64,000 nt of DNA from Brachionus manjavacas (taxonomy: Eukaryota > Rotifera > Eurotatoria > Ploima > Brachionidae), in contig JAHQIY010000011.1 in NCBI GenBank assembly GCA_019054805.1, positions 2,237,001 to 2,301,000 of the forward strand, written 5' to 3'. Both the position numbers and the translations under genes were made by a program. Of this stretch, positions 1 through 9,488 are shown piece after piece. Every line of letters starts with the position of its first letter. Position 1 is the stretch's first letter. The notes under the pieces were generated by a model. That model made no database searches and was not told the origin of the DNA. It worked only from the letters and a program-made list of their open reading frames with translations.

Positions 1-156
1 ACTTATTATTGTTGTTTTCAGATGGATAGAACTATTTTATGAAGATAAAAAAGAAAATGACCAAAATTTATTGAATTAATTGAGAAAATTTCCGACTAGA
101 AAGCCAACCCAAAATCAAGCCCAACAAAAAGACGAAGAGAAAAAAACGACAAAAAA

Positions 157-3100
157 ATGAGCTTCACCAGCGATGAAGTAAACTACTTGATCTATCGCTA
201 CTTGCAAGAGTCGGGCTTTATACACTCGGCGTACGTGTTCGGCGTCGAGTCCCACATCAGCCAGACGAACATAAACGGCACACTGGTTCCACCAGCGGCC
301 CTGCTCACCGTCATACAAAAAGGCCTTCAGTTCACCGAAGCGGAGATCAGCGTGGCGGACGACGGCACCGAACGACTCGGCGACCCGCTCTCGCTCATCG
401 ACGCCGTGATGCCCGAAGTGATCGAGGCGAGGCGACTCGCTTTGGACAAGACTGCCGACCACGACACAACGAAGCCCGAGACCAACGGCCCTATCGTCGC
501 CGATCTCAAAGCCGCCGCCGACTCCAAGCCGGAGCTGAAGGCGGCGGACAAGCCAACGCTCAAAAACGACCTTGACCTGCCATCTAGCCAGCGGCACACT
601 CCGCCCGTCAACGGCACCACCAGCCCGTTTGTGGAGAGGACAAACGGCTCGTACCCGAAGCCGCCGAGCGGCGGCGAGCCCGCTCCCTCCCACGACCTCG
701 CCAGCTTGTATCCGGCCGAGGCGATCAAAGACGAGCTGGTCAAGGAGGAGCCCATGGACATAGACCCGCAGCTGAAGCAACAGCTACAGCAGCTGCAGCA
801 GCAATTGCAGCAGCAGTCGAGTGGCCAGTTGAGCGGTGCGCAGGCGCCCGGCGCCGTACCTCAGGTCAACATGGAAATACCGTCCAGTCGGGTCACTGTT
901 CTCAGCGGTCACGACTCCGAGGTGTTCATTTGTGCGTGGAACCCGGTGCAAGACCTTTTGGCGTCCGGCTCTGGTGACTCCACTGCCAGAATTTGGAATT
1001 TGTGCGACAATGCGCCTCAGTACAAACAAGCCTTGCTATTGAGACACTGTATACCAAAGGGCGACTCTAGTGTGCCCAGCAATAAAGACGTCACTTCGCT
1101 CGATTGGGATGTAAGCTTTTTTTTTGTTGTCCTTTTTTTAATCAGAATAAAAAATAATTTGATTTTGTTTTTAATTTTTATCTTAGGATTAGAGCGAAAA
1201 TTTTTGGATAATTTTTTTTTCTGATTTATTAAAATTAGATGTTAAGTGGAAAATTTTTTTTTCTAGACCCTATAAAATTTTTCCTATTTTTTATATTAAA
1301 ATTACAAAGAGTAAAAAATTAAAAAGTTGGAAAATTTTTTTTTTAATTTTAGAACTTAAATTTTTTGGTTGTTTTTTAATCTTAAAATAAAAGGGAAAAT
1401 TTTTGAATAATTTTTTTTCTGATTTATTAAAATTAGAAGTTAAGTGGAAAAAAATTTTTCCTATTTTTTATATTAAAATTACAAAAGGTAAAAAATTAAA
1501 AAGTTGGAAAATTTTTTTTTTAAATTTTGGACCTGATAGTTTTTGATTGTTTTTTAATCTTAAAAAAAGAGGGAAAATTTTTAAATAATTTTTTTTCTGA
1601 TTTACTTAGATTAAAAGTAAAATGGGATTTTTTTTTCAAAAGTTAATTATTATTTTTCCGAATTTTAATCTTGAAATTAGAGAAAAAATTAATAAAGTGA
1701 AAAATGTTTGTCTTTCTTATCTCTATTATTGCTTTTTTATTTTTAAATCTCTAGCAACCATTTTGAAAATGGTAAAAAAAAGTAATATCAATTTTTTTTC
1801 TGATTTATTAATGATAAGTGGAAATTTTTTTTAAAGATCTTATCAATTTTTGTACTATATTCAATCTTAGAATTACAATGAGTTAAAAATAAGAATTTTG
1901 AAAGTTAATTTAATTATTAAAATTAAAAAAGGGTTTAGAAATTTAATTTTTGCTTGTTTTTTAATCTAAAAATTCTATGAAAAATTTTTTTTTTCAAACC
2001 TTATTAAATTTTCTTTTATTTTAAATTGTAAGGAAAATTTTCAACTAAATATTTTTTATTCTGACTTAAAAATTAAAATTAGAAAAAGGAAAAAATAGAT
2101 ATTATTTTTTTGATTTTGAATTTAAATCTATGAAAATGTGAGAATTATTATTAATAGAATTTTTTCTATGAGAATTTTAGTTAGAGTACCCCAAATTTTT
2201 TATTTTTTCCCCCGAATATTAAATAAATTCCCCAATTATTAAGTTTTTACATAAAAAAATTAATTTACCCTAAATAAATAAAAAATCCACTAGTTCTAAC
2301 TTATTGAAACTTTTTATTAAAAAATGAAAACAAATTTAAGAACAAGTCCCTAAATTATGACAAGAGAGTGTTTTTTAGAAAAAAAAAATAATATTGAAGT
2401 TATTAGCTTCAATTTTAGATTTAAATAATTTAAAAATCGAAAAATAATTACTTTATAGCAAGCTTGATTATTGAATTTTTTGAAAAATAGCATTCAATAG
2501 TGAAACAATAATCAAAGTAAAGCAAAATAAATAAGTTTATTTATACAGATGAAGTAAGCTAAAAAACTCTTTAAGTAAGTTTTGAAAAATTAAGAATATA
2601 AGATAATTTAAGACTAAACCTTTTGGTGAAGCAGATTTAGATTTTTCTTCTGATTTTACGTTAAGAGTTTTGGCATCTTTTAGGTAATTAATTGTAAAAT
2701 AAAAATTTACTTTACGTTAAGTAAAGTCAAAGTCACTAAAAATTAAAGTCTTTGAATAGGACTATATTTTAAACTTGTGACTTAAAAACAACTAAGCCTA
2801 AAAAATTAAAAAAAAAATAACTATATTTTTCATTAATTTTGATCTATTTTAAAATTTAATCTATAAATTACATAGAAAAATTAAAAAAAATAAAATGGCA
2901 AAATTTTTTTTCTCAACCCCATTAATCAACAATTCAAAAAAAATTCAACCTTAAAAATCTTTTAGGTTTAAAAAAAATTAAAACCATTTTTTACAAGCCC
3001 TTTTAAATTTAATCTCAAATTTTCTTAAAATTATTAATTAATTAATAAATATTAATACTAATAAATAAAAAAAATTTAAAACTCTGTTCATTTTCTTAAG

Positions 3101-6100
3101 AGGAAAAATAAAATAAATATACTAGTTTATTTTAAGTTTTCAAATTAAAAGGAAAAAAAAATAAATAATTTTTTTGGTTAATCTAGCCGACTGGAAATAT
3201 GTTAGCCACTGGTTCTTATGATGGCTACGCTCGTATATGGACAACTAATGGACAATTGAGAAGCACACTCGGACAGCACAAAGGACCTATTTTTGCACTC
3301 AAATGGAACAAAAAAGGAAATTACATCCTGAGTGCCGGTGTCGACAAGGTAAATGTCTTCTTTTTTATTTTCGTTAAAATAATTGTCAATTTCAATCAAT
3401 TTCTTTTTTCAATGAAAAACACACTATTGACTAAATCAAGAATTTTATTTGCTTTCTTTTACTTCAGATGCAGAGACTAATAATTTATTACTAGAAAGAG
3501 CTAACCATAAAATAAAAAAAAAATGAAATTTTTATCATTTTTGAAAATACGTAAAATTGATATTTGATAAAATTTAAATTATTGATTGGATTCAATCAAG
3601 GCCAATTCTGGTGATAGGTGAAAAAAAAATTAATATGAAAAAATTTAGTCAACGAATTCAGCGAATTTAAAAAAAGATTAGATTTACTATTTGCAAAAAG
3701 ATAGGACACAAAAGATCAATGACTGTAAACTTTATTTATCATTCTTAATTGAATTATTTTAAAAAAAATAATTATCTATTAATATGAAACTTTTTGCCGT
3801 ACACTTAATTGTTCTAAACACAAGACCGTTTTTTAAGCAAACAAGAAAATTTAAATTTTGGATTTTTTCTAAAAAGATTTTCTTCGCAAAATCATAATTT
3901 ATTAAAATTTTTCTTTTTTTTCTTTTATTGATAATTTTTTTTATTAAATTCAAAAAAAACCTTAATGAAAAGATTTAGTTAAAGAAAAAAATTTTTTTTT
4001 CAAATTAATGGACACACAAAGGTCTTTAATAGCTACTTTTTATTAATTTTAATGATAACCATTTAATCAGACGGTTCTTTATTGTATCAAGTTAAATAAG
4101 TTTATTTCAAAGTAAAAATTCGATTAAATGTAATTTGTTAGAAAAAAGTTTAAAAGCTCAACATACCTAGCGGCACATATTATTGGTAAGTAATTTTCAA
4201 TTTCAATTAAATTTTGTAGGATGAAATATAAAAACTAAATTTTAAATATTTAGTATTAAAATACCTTTTTTTAGAGCTTTAAAATTTTGTGATGATTTTC
4301 AAAAATCATTTTCCTTTATTTTTTTCTACTTCATAAACTCGCATTACAAAAAGCCCGATCACTTCCTGCAAATAATTTTGTGTCAATATTTTCAACTGAT
4401 TTTGTATTTGAATATTGAGAGAATCTTGGGAATTAAATTTTTATAATCTATTTGTGAGGATATTTTAGCCCAAATAGAAAAGTCAAGAGGGTTAAATTCT
4501 GCAGATTTTGATGGGCAATTTTCTTTATTGATAAAATATCCGAAGATTTGTCGCTTTTCTTGAGATTTACGACTAGTATGAGAAAAAAATTATTTTTTCC
4601 ATTGAATTTTAGATATTAAATTTACTAATGATTAACTTATATTTTAAAAAATTTTATTTTAAAATTAAAATTTTTTAGGAAGATGCTATGTAAAGATTAA
4701 TATCTTGCGAAAAATAATTAAATGTAATATATTAAATGATAGATGTTAAACTATCTTCCGAATGATTTAATTTCTTTTTAATAATAAATAAGCTAGAAAA
4801 AATAAATATGTGTGAAAAGTTTTATTCGAAATGAAAATAATAATTAGAAAAAAATAAAAATCCAGTTTTTTTAGACTTAATTAAGCTTACAGAATTTTAT
4901 TTACTTGTTAATCATACTTTGAGAGTAAAAATTAAAAATTCCAAGAGCGATTAACTGTCAAATAATCGAAGGATTATTGATCAAATTGAAACTTAAAAAT
5001 TGAAAAAAAAAAATTTATTAAATAATTAATTTTTTTTTAAACTATTTTTATTAAATAATAGAAGTACACTTTTTTATTTTTTTTTTATTTATTTATTTAT
5101 TAAATAAAAATAATAAGACTAGATAAAATATCATAAAGATAAAATATCTTTCCGTAGTCTTTCTCTATTTTTTAAGGTTCGGTCTGGCTTAGAATTGATT
5201 TTTTTCGGAGATAAAGGTCTTGATTTAAAAGATAATTGTTTTATGAAGTAACAAAATAATTTACTAAAAGAGCCATTAAATACTGATCTATGGTATGATT
5301 GTTTATTTTTTAAATTTAAAAAATCTATTCAAATCGTCATAAACAAAAAGAATATTATCTGGTAAGTTTTAGATATTATCAGCAAATATTAAAAACACAA
5401 TTTGAAGCGTGTCTAGGATAAAATTTGTCTTTAAACTTTTAATAAATTTACCAAAAAATTTAAAAATAGCATAAAATCAATTTCTACTTTCATAACTTTC
5501 ATAAATTTCATTTCAGACAAAAACAAATGATTAACCGTTTGAAGCTAGCAAGAAAAGAAAATTTTCTTAAAAATTTTAAAAACCAAACCTTAATTTGGGT
5601 GTTAACTTTTGCAATTATTTTAAATATTTTTTTATTAAAACCTTACCAATCTTTACACTTTTTGCAATTTTAACTGTAGTAAACTTCTTTTGTCAAAAAT
5701 AAGGGAAAAATGGTAAAAAAATAATTTTTAAACAGTGAAAAAGCAAAAAAAAATCATTTATTTAATTTTATACCTTAATTACATTAAATAATGTTAAAAG
5801 AATAGTTTCATTGTTTGATTATTGATTAAGAAAATTATAAAGTGTGGACTGAGTAAACACGTTGGTTTTTTTATAAAGGAGTTCATTCTCTTTTGAAAAA
5901 ATTGTGTTCCAAATTTAAAAAAAATAATTTTCGAAAAGTTTTTAAAATTTATTTTACTTATTTGCTTATCTGGATCTAGCTAAAGATCCCGATTATTTTA
6001 ATTACAAAAATAAGTCAGAATAAAATTTAGAACAATTTTTACGCTCTGAAATCAAAAAATTAGATATAGAGATAATAATTTTATTTTGTTCAATTAAATA

Positions 6101-8231
6101 TTAAAATATTGTTTTGTAGGTATGAAATTTTTTTTAAATGTTTTAAAGTTCTTTAACATAAGGTAACAACTAGTGGATATAAATATTAAATAAAAAAGTC
6201 ATTGAATATTTGTAGTATTCAGTTATTGAATAAAAAAGAATTAATCAAAAAAAATCAGAAGGACCAAGGTTATATTTTTTGCCTTGAATAAACCAGTTTA
6301 TTTGTTTGACAAATTCTTCTTCTATCCCCATTTATCTCCTGAATTCAAAAACAATTTTCAAAAACAAATCCAAAAATTAAAGAAAAATTTGATAAAAATT
6401 TTATTTAAAAAAATTAAGAAAAATAAATTATTTTGTTTTTGGTGGAGTCTTTGTGGGAGTTTTTGTACTGCTGCCAGATTTATTTCGTTTTTGAGCACTT
6501 GACTTTTTGTCTCCGAGCTTGGTAAATATTTCCTCATTAAGCAGATCCGCTTTGACCACGCTCAAATGTTGATTAAGATAATCTTTTACAAACTGTTTTA
6601 CTTCAGTATTGGGCTCGTTATCTTCTTGTTCATTATTCTCCTCAATTAGCGTCAAATCATTAAGCAATCTTGACTCATTTCTTAGCAGCGAATCATCCAG
6701 CTCATTCTGCGCCTCATTCTGCTCGCTTAGGGCCGGTTCAGGCTGGTTCGTGTAGCTAAAATTCAAGTCAACAGTGACCCCGGTCGAGAAAACATATTTA
6801 TAAAATTTAAACTGCTTAAAATAAGAATTGAAAAAGTAGTCTAAAATGTCCTTGATCTGCGATGGTTGAAACAGACAAAGACTAAATGGTGGTCGATGCA
6901 CTGCGTAGCACAACAGGGCATCTTTGAAATAGGCAAATGTCTGGTCTAAATTGCCGAATGCAGTCTCGCAAGCTACACGATGCGTTCGGATCATGAGTGA
7001 CATCAAGGCCGATATTTGAACTAGAGAAAATTCTCTGTGCAGACAAAATTTTATCAAATAAAAATATTTATCTATTAGTATTTTGTCTTTTTTTGATTTT
7101 GACTCCAGAGCCATTTGCTTGGTGGCCAGATGCGAAAAACGCTCATAGCTACTCCTGTTCGGCTTCACAAACTGGCTCTCTTCAAAACATCCAATCAGAC
7201 TTTGAAGCTGATTTTGGTCCAAATTTTGCCAAAGATCCAACTTGGCCTTCTTGAATTCGGGCAGTTTAACATCAAAATAGTTCGACATTTTTATCTAACT
7301 AATTATTACTTTTCAAATATTTTTTCTTTTCAAATATCCAAACTAAACGGTTGCCATGGTAACAAAATTTTTCGACTATGATGACATAAATGTTGTCTGA
7401 TTTTTTTTTAAACGATTACCATGACAACAAAGTTTTGCTCAATTTTAGTGACAAAATGTGTGACTGATTTTTTTTCCTTAAGACAACCATAATCTGGGAC
7501 GCTCAGACCGGAACATGCCAGCAGCAATTTTCGTTTCACACAGCACCGGCTCTGGACGTCGACTGGCAAAACGACGTGAGCTTTGCTTCATGCAGCACTG
7601 ACCAAAAAATTCACGTGTGTCGACTAGGCTCACATCATCCGATCAAAACATTCCAAGGACACCAGAACGAGGTGAACGCCATCAAATGGGACCCTCAGGG
7701 AAAACTACTAGCGTCCTGCTCCGACGACATGACTCTCAAGATCTGGACCCTGTCACGTGACACCTGGCTGCACAACCTGCAAGCGCACAGTAAGGAGATA
7801 TACACAATTAAATGGAGCCCAACAGGCCCTGGCACCAATAACCCAAATTCAAATTTGATCCTGGCTAGCGCCAGCTTTGACTCGACTGTGAGGCTTTGGG
7901 ACGTGGAAAGGGGCGAGTGCTTGCACACGCTCAACCGCCACACCGAGCCTGTGTATTCGGTCGCATTCAGCCCTGACGGCAAATACCTAGCCACTGGCTC
8001 GTTCGACAAATGCGTCAACATATGGAACATATCGTCCGGCGAATTGGTTAATGTGTACAAAGGCTCCGGCGGCATATTCGAGGTATGCTGGAACTACAGG
8101 GGAGACAAAGTCGGGGCCAGTGCTGCAGACGGCACTGTAAGACTTGAAAAAGATGAAAAAATTTATTTAAGTTTATTAAAAATTTTTTTTTTATTAATTA
8201 GGTATGTGTCCTTGACCTGAGAAAGATTTAA
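157..8231 (+). CDS. TBL1XR1: TBL1X/TBL1XR1-like F-box-like/WD40 corepressor subunit (4 exons)
   Basis: Exons are 157-1110, 3187-3348, 7483-8136 and 8202-8231, all joined in phase 0, giving 599 aa. The introns start at 1111 (GTAAGC), 3349 (GTAAAT) and 8137 (GTAAGA) and end in TAG, AAG and TAG. The protein starts with a LisH domain (about residues 4-36) and an F-box-like segment (about 40-90). A low-complexity linker with a Gln-rich run (about 205-225) follows, then WD40 repeats beginning at [14 protein letters not shown]. Signature stretches such as [16 protein letters not shown] and [19 protein letters not shown] are those of the TBL1 family, and the chain ends VLDLRKI. Family knowledge: TBL1 proteins scaffold the nuclear NCoR/SMRT-HDAC3 complex and help exchange corepressor for coactivator. 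It is longer than human TBL1XR1 (about 514 aa) because of the linker. A pyrimidine-rich AG at 20-21 may be the acceptor of a 5'UTR exon. The start ATG at 157 lies directly before the LisH domain. Confidence 0.93.
1111..3186 (+). other. TBL1 intron 1 with donor-proximal tandem repeat
   Basis: This 2,076-bp AT-rich intron contains no gene. From about 1182 to about 1970 it is built of degenerate direct repeats of roughly 180-200 bp. Successive units start near 1182, 1381 and 1559 and share blocks such as GGGAAAATTTTT, CTGATTTATTAAAATTAG and GTTTTTTAATCT. A more divergent fourth unit ends near 1970. The rest is A/T-rich sequence without recognised features. The 70-aa open frame at 1622-1834 falls inside this array and has no protein-like composition. 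Confidence 0.7.
1182..1970. repeat. ~180-200-bp degenerate tandem repeat, about 4 units
   Basis: Direct inspection shows recurring ordered blocks: a GAAAATTTTT block, then TTTTTTTCTGATTTA, TTAAGTGGAAA, CCTATTTTTTATATTAAAAT, AAAAATTAAAAAGTTGG and GTTTTTTAATCT, then the next GAAAATTTTT. Spacing between units 1-2 is 199 bp and between 2-3 is 178 bp. The array starts about 70 bp after the exon 1 splice donor. Confidence 0.7.
4325..4580 (-). pseudogene. Tc1/mariner-type transposase remnant
   Basis: Read on the minus strand, this stretch encodes [18 protein letters not shown]. That matches the family block around the last catalytic acidic residue of Tc1/mariner (IS630-Tc1) transposases, usually written W-P-x-x-S-P-D-L-N-P-x-D-x-x-x-W. 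The stop codon ahead of the last part and the divergent surroundings show decay. After that stop, [13 protein letters not shown] resembles the usual C-terminal pattern of the family. No terminal inverted repeats were identified, and the N-terminal DNA-binding part is not recognisable. The fragment lies inside TBL1 intron 2 on the opposite strand. The family assignment rests on this one motif and its neighbourhood. Confidence 0.55.
6428..7288 (-). CDS. CFAP119: CFAP119 (CCDC189)-like cilia/flagella-associated protein, nested in TBL1 intron 2
   Basis: This is a single uninterrupted 286-aa reading frame, antisense inside an intron of the TBL1 gene. The core (about residues 75-185) contains [38 protein letters not shown] and [12 protein letters not shown]. 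These blocks resemble the conserved domain of CFAP119/CCDC189, with its cysteine-and-aromatic 'HRPPFS..LF' and 'YFrhfKLYKY.F' signatures. An acidic region (about 210-245) follows, then a Lys/Ser/Thr-rich tail ending [10 protein letters not shown]. Family knowledge: CFAP119 is an axonemal protein of motile cilia and sperm flagella. ATG at 7288 is the first start in frame and is followed directly by the conserved N-terminal region. A perfect X-box palindrome lies 62 bp upstream at 7350-7363, which suggests RFX-driven ciliary expression independent of the host gene. Lack of introns could reflect retrotransposition or simple compaction. Confidence 0.75.
   Translation of the reverse strand: MSNYFDVKLPEFKKAKLDLWQNLDQNQLQSLIGCFEESQFVKPNRSSYERFSHLATKQMALESKSKKDKILIDKYFYLIKFCLHREFSLVQISALMSLMIRTHRVACETAFGNLDQTFAYFKDALLCYAVHRPPFSLCLFQPSQIKDILDYFFNSYFKQFKFYKYVFSTGVTVDLNFSYTNQPEPALSEQNEAQNELDDSLLRNESRLLNDLTLIEENNEQEDNEPNTEVKQFVKDYLNQHLSVVKADLLNEEIFTKLGDKKSSAQKRNKSGSSTKTPTKTPPKTK
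7350..7363. promoter_or_regulatory. X-box (RFX transcription-factor site) palindrome
   Basis: The 14-mer GTTGCCATGGTAAC fits the published X-box consensus GTNRCC-N(0-3)-RGYAAC exactly, with a 2-base spacer. It is 62 bp upstream of the CFAP119-like ATG. RFX factors acting through X-boxes drive ciliary genes in many animals, and the motif is typically within about 150 bp of the start. The regulatory role is inferred. Confidence 0.7.
7414..7428. promoter_or_regulatory. Second, degenerate X-box-like site in a tandem duplication
   Basis: GATTACCATGACAAC (reverse complement GTTGTCATGGTAATC) is a one-to-two-mismatch version of the X-box at 7350. It arises because a block of about 65 bp (7340-7410) is repeated, diverged, at 7410-7478. 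It may be a weak second RFX site or just a relic of the duplication. Confidence 0.4.
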
Positions 8232-9300
8232 ATAGCGCCAACTGATAAAAAATAAAAAATTGTATTTTAAATGAAAAATACCTGACGTAAGAACTCAATT
8301 GGTCTGTACAAATCGAATAAATATTTTGTAATTAGAATCGGACCCTAATCGAATACACCGACACTGCCGCCACACGACCACGACTACTTGGTTGAGTTTT
8401 TTTTCTTTTCTTAACAACAGCATCAACAGCAACAACAAAAAAAACTTTTTCGAACATTGTTGATTCGACTCAAAGTCCCATTTGTTCTGTTCAATTTGGA
8501 TGTGTATTTTCTTTGTTTGTTTAATGTTTTTTGTTGAATTGAGAAGGCATGGCTTGTTTTTTTTATCTTATTTTAAAAATGAAAATTTGAATTAAAACGG
8601 TTCTGACAGTGCATAAATGATCCATTCTTTTTTCTTCTTTTTTTTTAATTTATATTGTACTATTTTGTCATTTTATCACTCAAAATTATAAAGAAAATTT
8701 TTATTTTTTTGTGTAATTTTGTCGCTCTTTTAAATTTTTCTCTCTTTTTTTTCGTCGAATTTACATTTTGAAATTTTGAAAAGTATTCTAATTAATAAAA
8801 AGTCGAACATGTCTCGAACTAATATTTGTCAAGAGTCTAATACTGATTAATTTTTTTTTCAATTTTATCTAGTATTATTTAAATGAATAAATGAACTTAA
8901 AAATTACAAGCAAGCAAAGTCCATCGAATCAATTTCTAATTTTATTTTTACCTTTTTTTTTATTTCTTAATTTTTTGGATTCCGAGCTTTCTGCTCTTTT
9001 TTTTTCCTCAATTTGAATATGAATTTCAAACAAAATCATATGAGTCTCTAGTCTTTAATTTTTAGGGTTGAATTTAAGTCTTGAACAAGGTCAAAAGCAA
9101 AATAAAATTAAAAATAAATAAAGTATTTTCATAAAAAAAATTATTTTATTTAATTATTTTATTTTTTTATTTTCAACCATTTTAAATTTCATTGTTATTT
9201 AACTTTGCCAAAGATTCGAAAAATTTGCCCGAGTAAATTTCATAATTAATCTAGAGTAAAAAATTGACAAAATTTTATATGGTCAGTAAAATAATGTATA
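8232..9300 (+). other. TBL1 3'UTR/downstream region
   Basis: Downstream of the stop at 8229-8231 the sequence is moderately complex to about 8560 (including a CAGCAACAACA-rich stretch near 8415), consistent with 3'UTR. Candidate AATAAA poly(A) signals occur near 8317, 8794 and 8886. The rest is AT-rich and no gene is seen. Confidence 0.5.
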
Positions 9301-9309
9301 TTTAATCAG

Positions 9310-9488
9310 TAAATATACTTCAGTAAATTGATTAAAAAGAAATAGCAAAAATATTTATTTTTTCAGTAAATTTATTGAATTTTCACAGCAAAAGTATTTT
9401 AATCTGCAGTAAAATTTATTCAGTAAAATAATTCAAAAAATGATTAAATGTTCAGTTAATATAATATTATTGAATCAATAAATCATTC
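9310..9488 (+). repeat. Left copy of 178-bp direct repeat flanking a LINE
   Basis: This sequence, rich in CAGTAAA motifs and containing AAAGAAATAGCAAAAATATT and CAGCAAAAGTATTTTAATCT, recurs almost unchanged at 12711-12888. The two copies bracket the CR1-like LINE in the same orientation. Confidence 0.8.

Larger units (their letters stand above)
3349..7482 (+). other. TBL1 intron 2 hosting a nested gene and a transposon remnant
   Basis: This 4,134-bp intron runs from GTAAAT at 3349 to the acceptor TTTTCCTTAAG ending at 7482. It holds a Tc1/mariner remnant (about 4325-4580, minus strand), the intronless CFAP119-like gene (6428-7288, minus) and a duplicated block with X-box palindromes (7340-7478). 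The remaining 3500-4300 and 4600-6400 stretches are AT-rich, and I see no gene in them. Confidence 0.75.

Noticed and set aside
115..780. 221-codon minus-strand frame and a 144-codon minus-strand frame opposite TBL1 exon 1
   Set aside because: They are mirror frames of the GC-rich coding exon with no recognisable domain. The plus-strand frame carries LisH/WD40 homology.
1622..1834. 70-codon frame in TBL1 intron 1
   Set aside because: It lies within the tandem array and is made of Phe/Ile/Lys codons expected from A/T sequence.
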